A stretch of 53,064 bases of DNA. Origin: a virus. The notes under the pieces are model-generated. The model saw nothing but the letters and a program-made list of their open reading frames with translations, did not search any database and was not told where the DNA came from. This document shows, piece by piece, positions 50,598 to 53,064 of this stretch. The stretch is taken from positions 1-53,064 of the IMG/VR virus record IMGVR_UViG_3300035205_000772; one strand, written 5' to 3'. Position 1 is the first letter of the stretch, and the number at the start of each line of letters is the position of its first letter. The translations under genes and the position numbers were made by a program.

Positions 50598-52009
50598 TAG
50601 AACTTTACATTAACCATTTTATGATAATTATAACAATCTTCTATACTAACTAATTCATATTCCATATTTTTTACTCCATACTCATCTGTATCTATATCTA
50701 TTTTTTTCTGTTGCATCTTTAACTTATATATTCTTTCATTTCTAGGTGTAGTATCACTCACAAAATTTCCTTTAACAATACCTTCATCTTCATGAAATAA
50801 ACATTCAAATTTACTAAACCTTCTATGTGGTACAACTGTAAATGGTATTTTATCAACAACTTCCTTTTTTATCTTACAACCATTCATAATTCCATTATTA
50901 TCATTACCACTCTTATCAATAACTATATTATCTATAACTTCATCAAAGTCATAATGTAAAACTACTTTATCTCTATTATTTTTTATTTTAATATGTGCTA
51001 TATCTCCCATAAAATTTTGTTGTTTTGCATTATTACTATTTGCTTTACCAAGATAAATCGGAGACCCACCATATCTTTTAAGTGGCATATTATATACTAA
51101 TGGTGATTCTGTTCCTGTTCCATGTCGTGCATCTGTTTCTTCTCCATTAATTAACAATCTAATTTCTCTTTTAACATCATCAACTTTTACATTAACTAAT
51201 GTCCATTCATTCGGATATCTTTTAGCCCAATTATATAATAAATCATTTTTCCAAGTCCAAATCATACTTGATATAGCTTTTGAATTATTATAACTTATAC
51301 TATAATCCCAACCATATCTAATAAAAATAGGATATTCAATATATTTTTTATTTTCATCTCCTATCAAATATTGTTTTTCAGCAAATTGATGTGGTCTTAC
51401 TAATAACTCAATTTCATGACTTCTACTACCAATACTATGAAGCGTTCTAGAAGAAGGTATTTGTATAAAATCTGATTCACCATTTAGTGTACAAATATTT
51501 GTTTCACCTGGTCCTTCTAAATATCTATCATTTGTCATTCCTTTTAAATGGCATCTCCAAAATAAATCATCGTCTTCCATTCCCCAACCCCAATAATTGG
51601 TATGATATCCGTTAACTGCCTCAAATTGTTCTATAGTAAACAACACCACACCACCAAAATATTCTACATCTCTAAGATTATAATCCCATTGTGAAAGATA
51701 AGTTGCTATATGAATTGGATTATCTTCAGGATAACTATAATCTGCACCATCTTCAGGTAACATATCAACATCGTGCATTGCTATATAATCACAACCCTCT
51801 TCTTTGGCTGCTAAAAATGCGGCATTCTTTGTACCACTACGATTAAATAACTTATCATCTACTTGATGACCAATAAACATTTTATGTTTTATATTCCTTT
51901 CGTCAAGAAACTTAGTAAGATAAGGAACTAATGTATCTAAATGTTTTTTTCTTACACCATCTCCGTTATCTCTATAAGGAATACATACTCCTAAGTAATG
52001 TTCTTTCAT
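50597..52009 (-). CDS. Beta-1,4-galactosyltransferase-type GT7 enzyme fused to LamG-like domain
   Basis: A 470-residue protein. Residues 1-160 carry the GT7 set: GVCIPYRDNG, FNRSGTKNAAF at 55-65, AMHDVDMLP with the metal-binding DVD at 80-82, YFGGVVLFTIEQFEAVNGY, and NYWGWGMEDDDLFWR with the catalytic region at 140-148. This is very close in motif to animal beta-1,4-galactosyltransferases. Residues about 215-385 resemble a LamG/concanavalin-like domain (NEWTLVNVKVDD, REIRLLINGEE, IYLGKANSN, GDIAHIKIKNNR, IDKSGNDNNG), likely carbohydrate-binding. The last 85 residues look like a return to the transferase or an extra domain. It overlaps its upstream neighbour by four bases. The transferase call is confident, donor and acceptor unknown. 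Confidence 0.9.
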   Translation of the reverse strand: MKEHYLGVCIPYRDNGDGVRKKHLDTLVPYLTKFLDERNIKHKMFIGHQVDDKLFNRSGTKNAAFLAAKEEGCDYIAMHDVDMLPEDGADYSYPEDNPIHIATYLSQWDYNLRDVEYFGGVVLFTIEQFEAVNGYHTNYWGWGMEDDDLFWRCHLKGMTNDRYLEGPGETNICTLNGESDFIQIPSSRTLHSIGSRSHEIELLVRPHQFAEKQYLIGDENKKYIEYPIFIRYGWDYSISYNNSKAISSMIWTWKNDLLYNWAKRYPNEWTLVNVKVDDVKREIRLLINGEETDARHGTGTESPLVYNMPLKRYGGSPIYLGKANSNNAKQQNFMGDIAHIKIKNNRDKVVLHYDFDEVIDNIVIDKSGNDNNGIMNGCKIKKEVVDKIPFTVVPHRRFSKFECLFHEDEGIVKGNFVSDTTPRNERIYKLKMQQKKIDIDTDEYGVKNMEYELVSIEDCYNYHKMVNVKF

Positions 52010-53064
52010 TTTAATATATCCGTAAAGGGTTTTTGTGTTAATTTCATATTAAATAAAGTTTTCTGATTATGGACAAGTTTTTCATATACAGAATCACGCA
52101 ACTTTTGTAATTCTTTCATATCCATTTTACACAATCTTAAAATTTCATTTTCTATATGAGACACTCTATCTAAACTACTATCCATTTCATCATATGATTC
52201 ATCAAACATTTCTGGAAAAGTTTCAAATCCCCACTCTCTCATCTTCTTTAATATTCCACACCCAAGTGGCGATAAAATCATAAATGGGTGTCCATGATAT
52301 ATAGGTTTTACCCACTTTTCTGATAACATTGTTCCACTTAAACATTCTGGTACTATAGAAAAATAAGAATCTTCATAATAGTATTCTAACTTATCTGTTA
52401 ATGGTCCTGACCTACCATGCAAAATATTTTCTCTGGGCGTTAAGGAATTTCCAGTATCTATATCATGATAACTATTTTCTAAAATTACATCTTCTGCAAC
52501 ATAAGATATATGACCACTTTCTTGTAATAAATTTGCTATTTCTTTGTTCTCTTTCTTATGTTTTGTTTTATGAACTGCATAGTTAAAAGCATCCTCAGAA
52601 AAATAATTTGTTTTTGAATCAACAACTTTCCCCCATTTTGTAGATAATTTTCTGGATTTAATTAGTTCAACCATTGTATTTAAAATATCAACATTAACAC
52701 CATTTTGAAAATATTTCCAAAAAAAACTTCTTTCATTTGTACCTCTTCCCATAAGACATATAAATTTCTTATTTGGTTTTAATCTACGTTTCGGTTTATA
52801 AATGTGTTTTTGAAAATCAATAACAGGAATATATTTACCCGATTCAAGTGTAGTACGACCAAATCTAGTACTTGAATGTTCATTATATAAACTTCTTGCC
52901 ATTTTTTCATAAAAATCCGCTGACAATCTATTTACATAACAAGGATAACTTACAATATTAAGTTTTGTTTCATATTTTTTTATTTTTTCAAACCAATTAT
53001 CATAATCAGATTTAGCATTAATATCATTAGTAATTATTAATATTTTTTCTACAGGAATTTCTGT
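52006..53064 (-). CDS. DESYD-family putative glycosyltransferase (paralogue 6, 5' end beyond window)
   Basis: The frame is open to the right edge, so the gene start lies outside; the visible part is 352 residues. The first residues (VEKILIITNDINAK) match the LFITND block of the paralogues, showing that the frame continues upstream rather than starting inside the window. KKFICLMGRGTNERSF, DSYFSIVPECLSG, SEKWVKPIYHGHPFMI and GFETFPEMFDESYDEM follow, with a KLVHNQKTLFNMK tail. It is most similar by eye to paralogues 1 and 2 but has an insertion of about 40 residues after the NERSFFWK segment. Its stop overlaps the galactosyltransferase-like gene by four bases. Confidence 0.76.
   Translation of the reverse strand, partial: TEIPVEKILIITNDINAKSDYDNWFEKIKKYETKLNIVSYPCYVNRLSADFYEKMARSLYNEHSSTRFGRTTLESGKYIPVIDFQKHIYKPKRRLKPNKKFICLMGRGTNERSFFWKYFQNGVNVDILNTMVELIKSRKLSTKWGKVVDSKTNYFSEDAFNYAVHKTKHKKENKEIANLLQESGHISYVAEDVILENSYHDIDTGNSLTPRENILHGRSGPLTDKLEYYYEDSYFSIVPECLSGTMLSEKWVKPIYHGHPFMILSPLGCGILKKMREWGFETFPEMFDESYDEMDSSLDRVSHIENEILRLCKMDMKELQKLRDSVYEKLVHNQKTLFNMKLTQKPFTDILK

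Noticed and set aside
1-53064. CRISPR array, integrase, transposase or tRNA genes
   Set aside because: No regularly spaced direct repeats outside coding linkers, no recombinase signature and no tRNA-like cloverleaf were seen on either strand by eye.

Overview
The window is a 53 kb piece of a tailed-phage genome. It is visibly AT-rich and tightly packed, and every credible gene lies on the minus strand, so transcription runs from high to low coordinates. Large terminase, portal and prohead protease, in T4-like order and with T4-type motifs, point to a T4-related myovirus. The base composition and accessory gene content (carbamoyltransferase, amidinotransferase, twitch-type radical SAM proteins, nucleotide-sugar enzymes) resemble marine phages of SAR11 or picocyanobacteria. 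The host is inference only. No tRNA, integrase, insertion sequence or CRISPR array was seen. All family calls come from reading motifs, not from database searches.

Region 1 (1 to about 8.5 kb) is the head-assembly and packaging module: large terminase (7646-6069), portal (6057-4234), three uncharacterised helical or modular proteins, the gp21-like prohead protease (2473-1820), two small proteins (one strongly basic), and a modular protein running off the left edge. That last protein carries an ESVNE-type motif about every 70 residues, and the motif fits the aliphatic-x-Glu cleavage rule of T4-type prohead proteases. Scaffold and major capsid genes are expected further left.

Region 2 (8.5-13.7 kb) holds a 1097-residue fusion of a HIGH-type nucleotidylyltransferase with a ligase-like nucleotidyltransferase, two very short proteins, a small putative papain-like protein, a GH108 endolysin, and a P-loop kinase whose N-terminus resembles a capsid-targeting peptide.

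Region 3 (13.7 kb to the right edge) is one long, almost gapless island of glycan and small-molecule modification genes. It has nine radical SAM proteins (three with N-terminal B12-binding-like domains, four of the N-terminal-twitch type), six paralogues of a putative glycosyltransferase family marked by an EK...HPF...DESYD signature, a fucosyltransferase-like protein, and a beta-1,4-galactosyltransferase-type enzyme fused to a LamG-like domain. It also has three extended SDRs, a UDP-glucose dehydrogenase-like protein, an RmlC-like epimerase, a heptose-kinase-like PfkB protein, a shortened DegT aminotransferase, a ParB-like/PLP fusion, a split TPP enzyme, three SGNH hydrolases, a 2-oxoglutarate oxygenase, a carbamoyltransferase and an amidinotransferase. 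Together they could make unusual NDP-sugars, assemble them into a glycan and decorate it by carbamoylation, amidination, hydroxylation, acylation and radical chemistry. Whether the target is the virion or the host surface cannot be read from sequence.

Genes mostly overlap by 1-17 bases. Only three gaps exceed 40 bases, and all three contain the same CATATATAAATA-like motif. The largest (35934-36082) also holds a structured leader with two mutually exclusive hairpins, the second followed by seven T, and looks like an attenuator or riboswitch.
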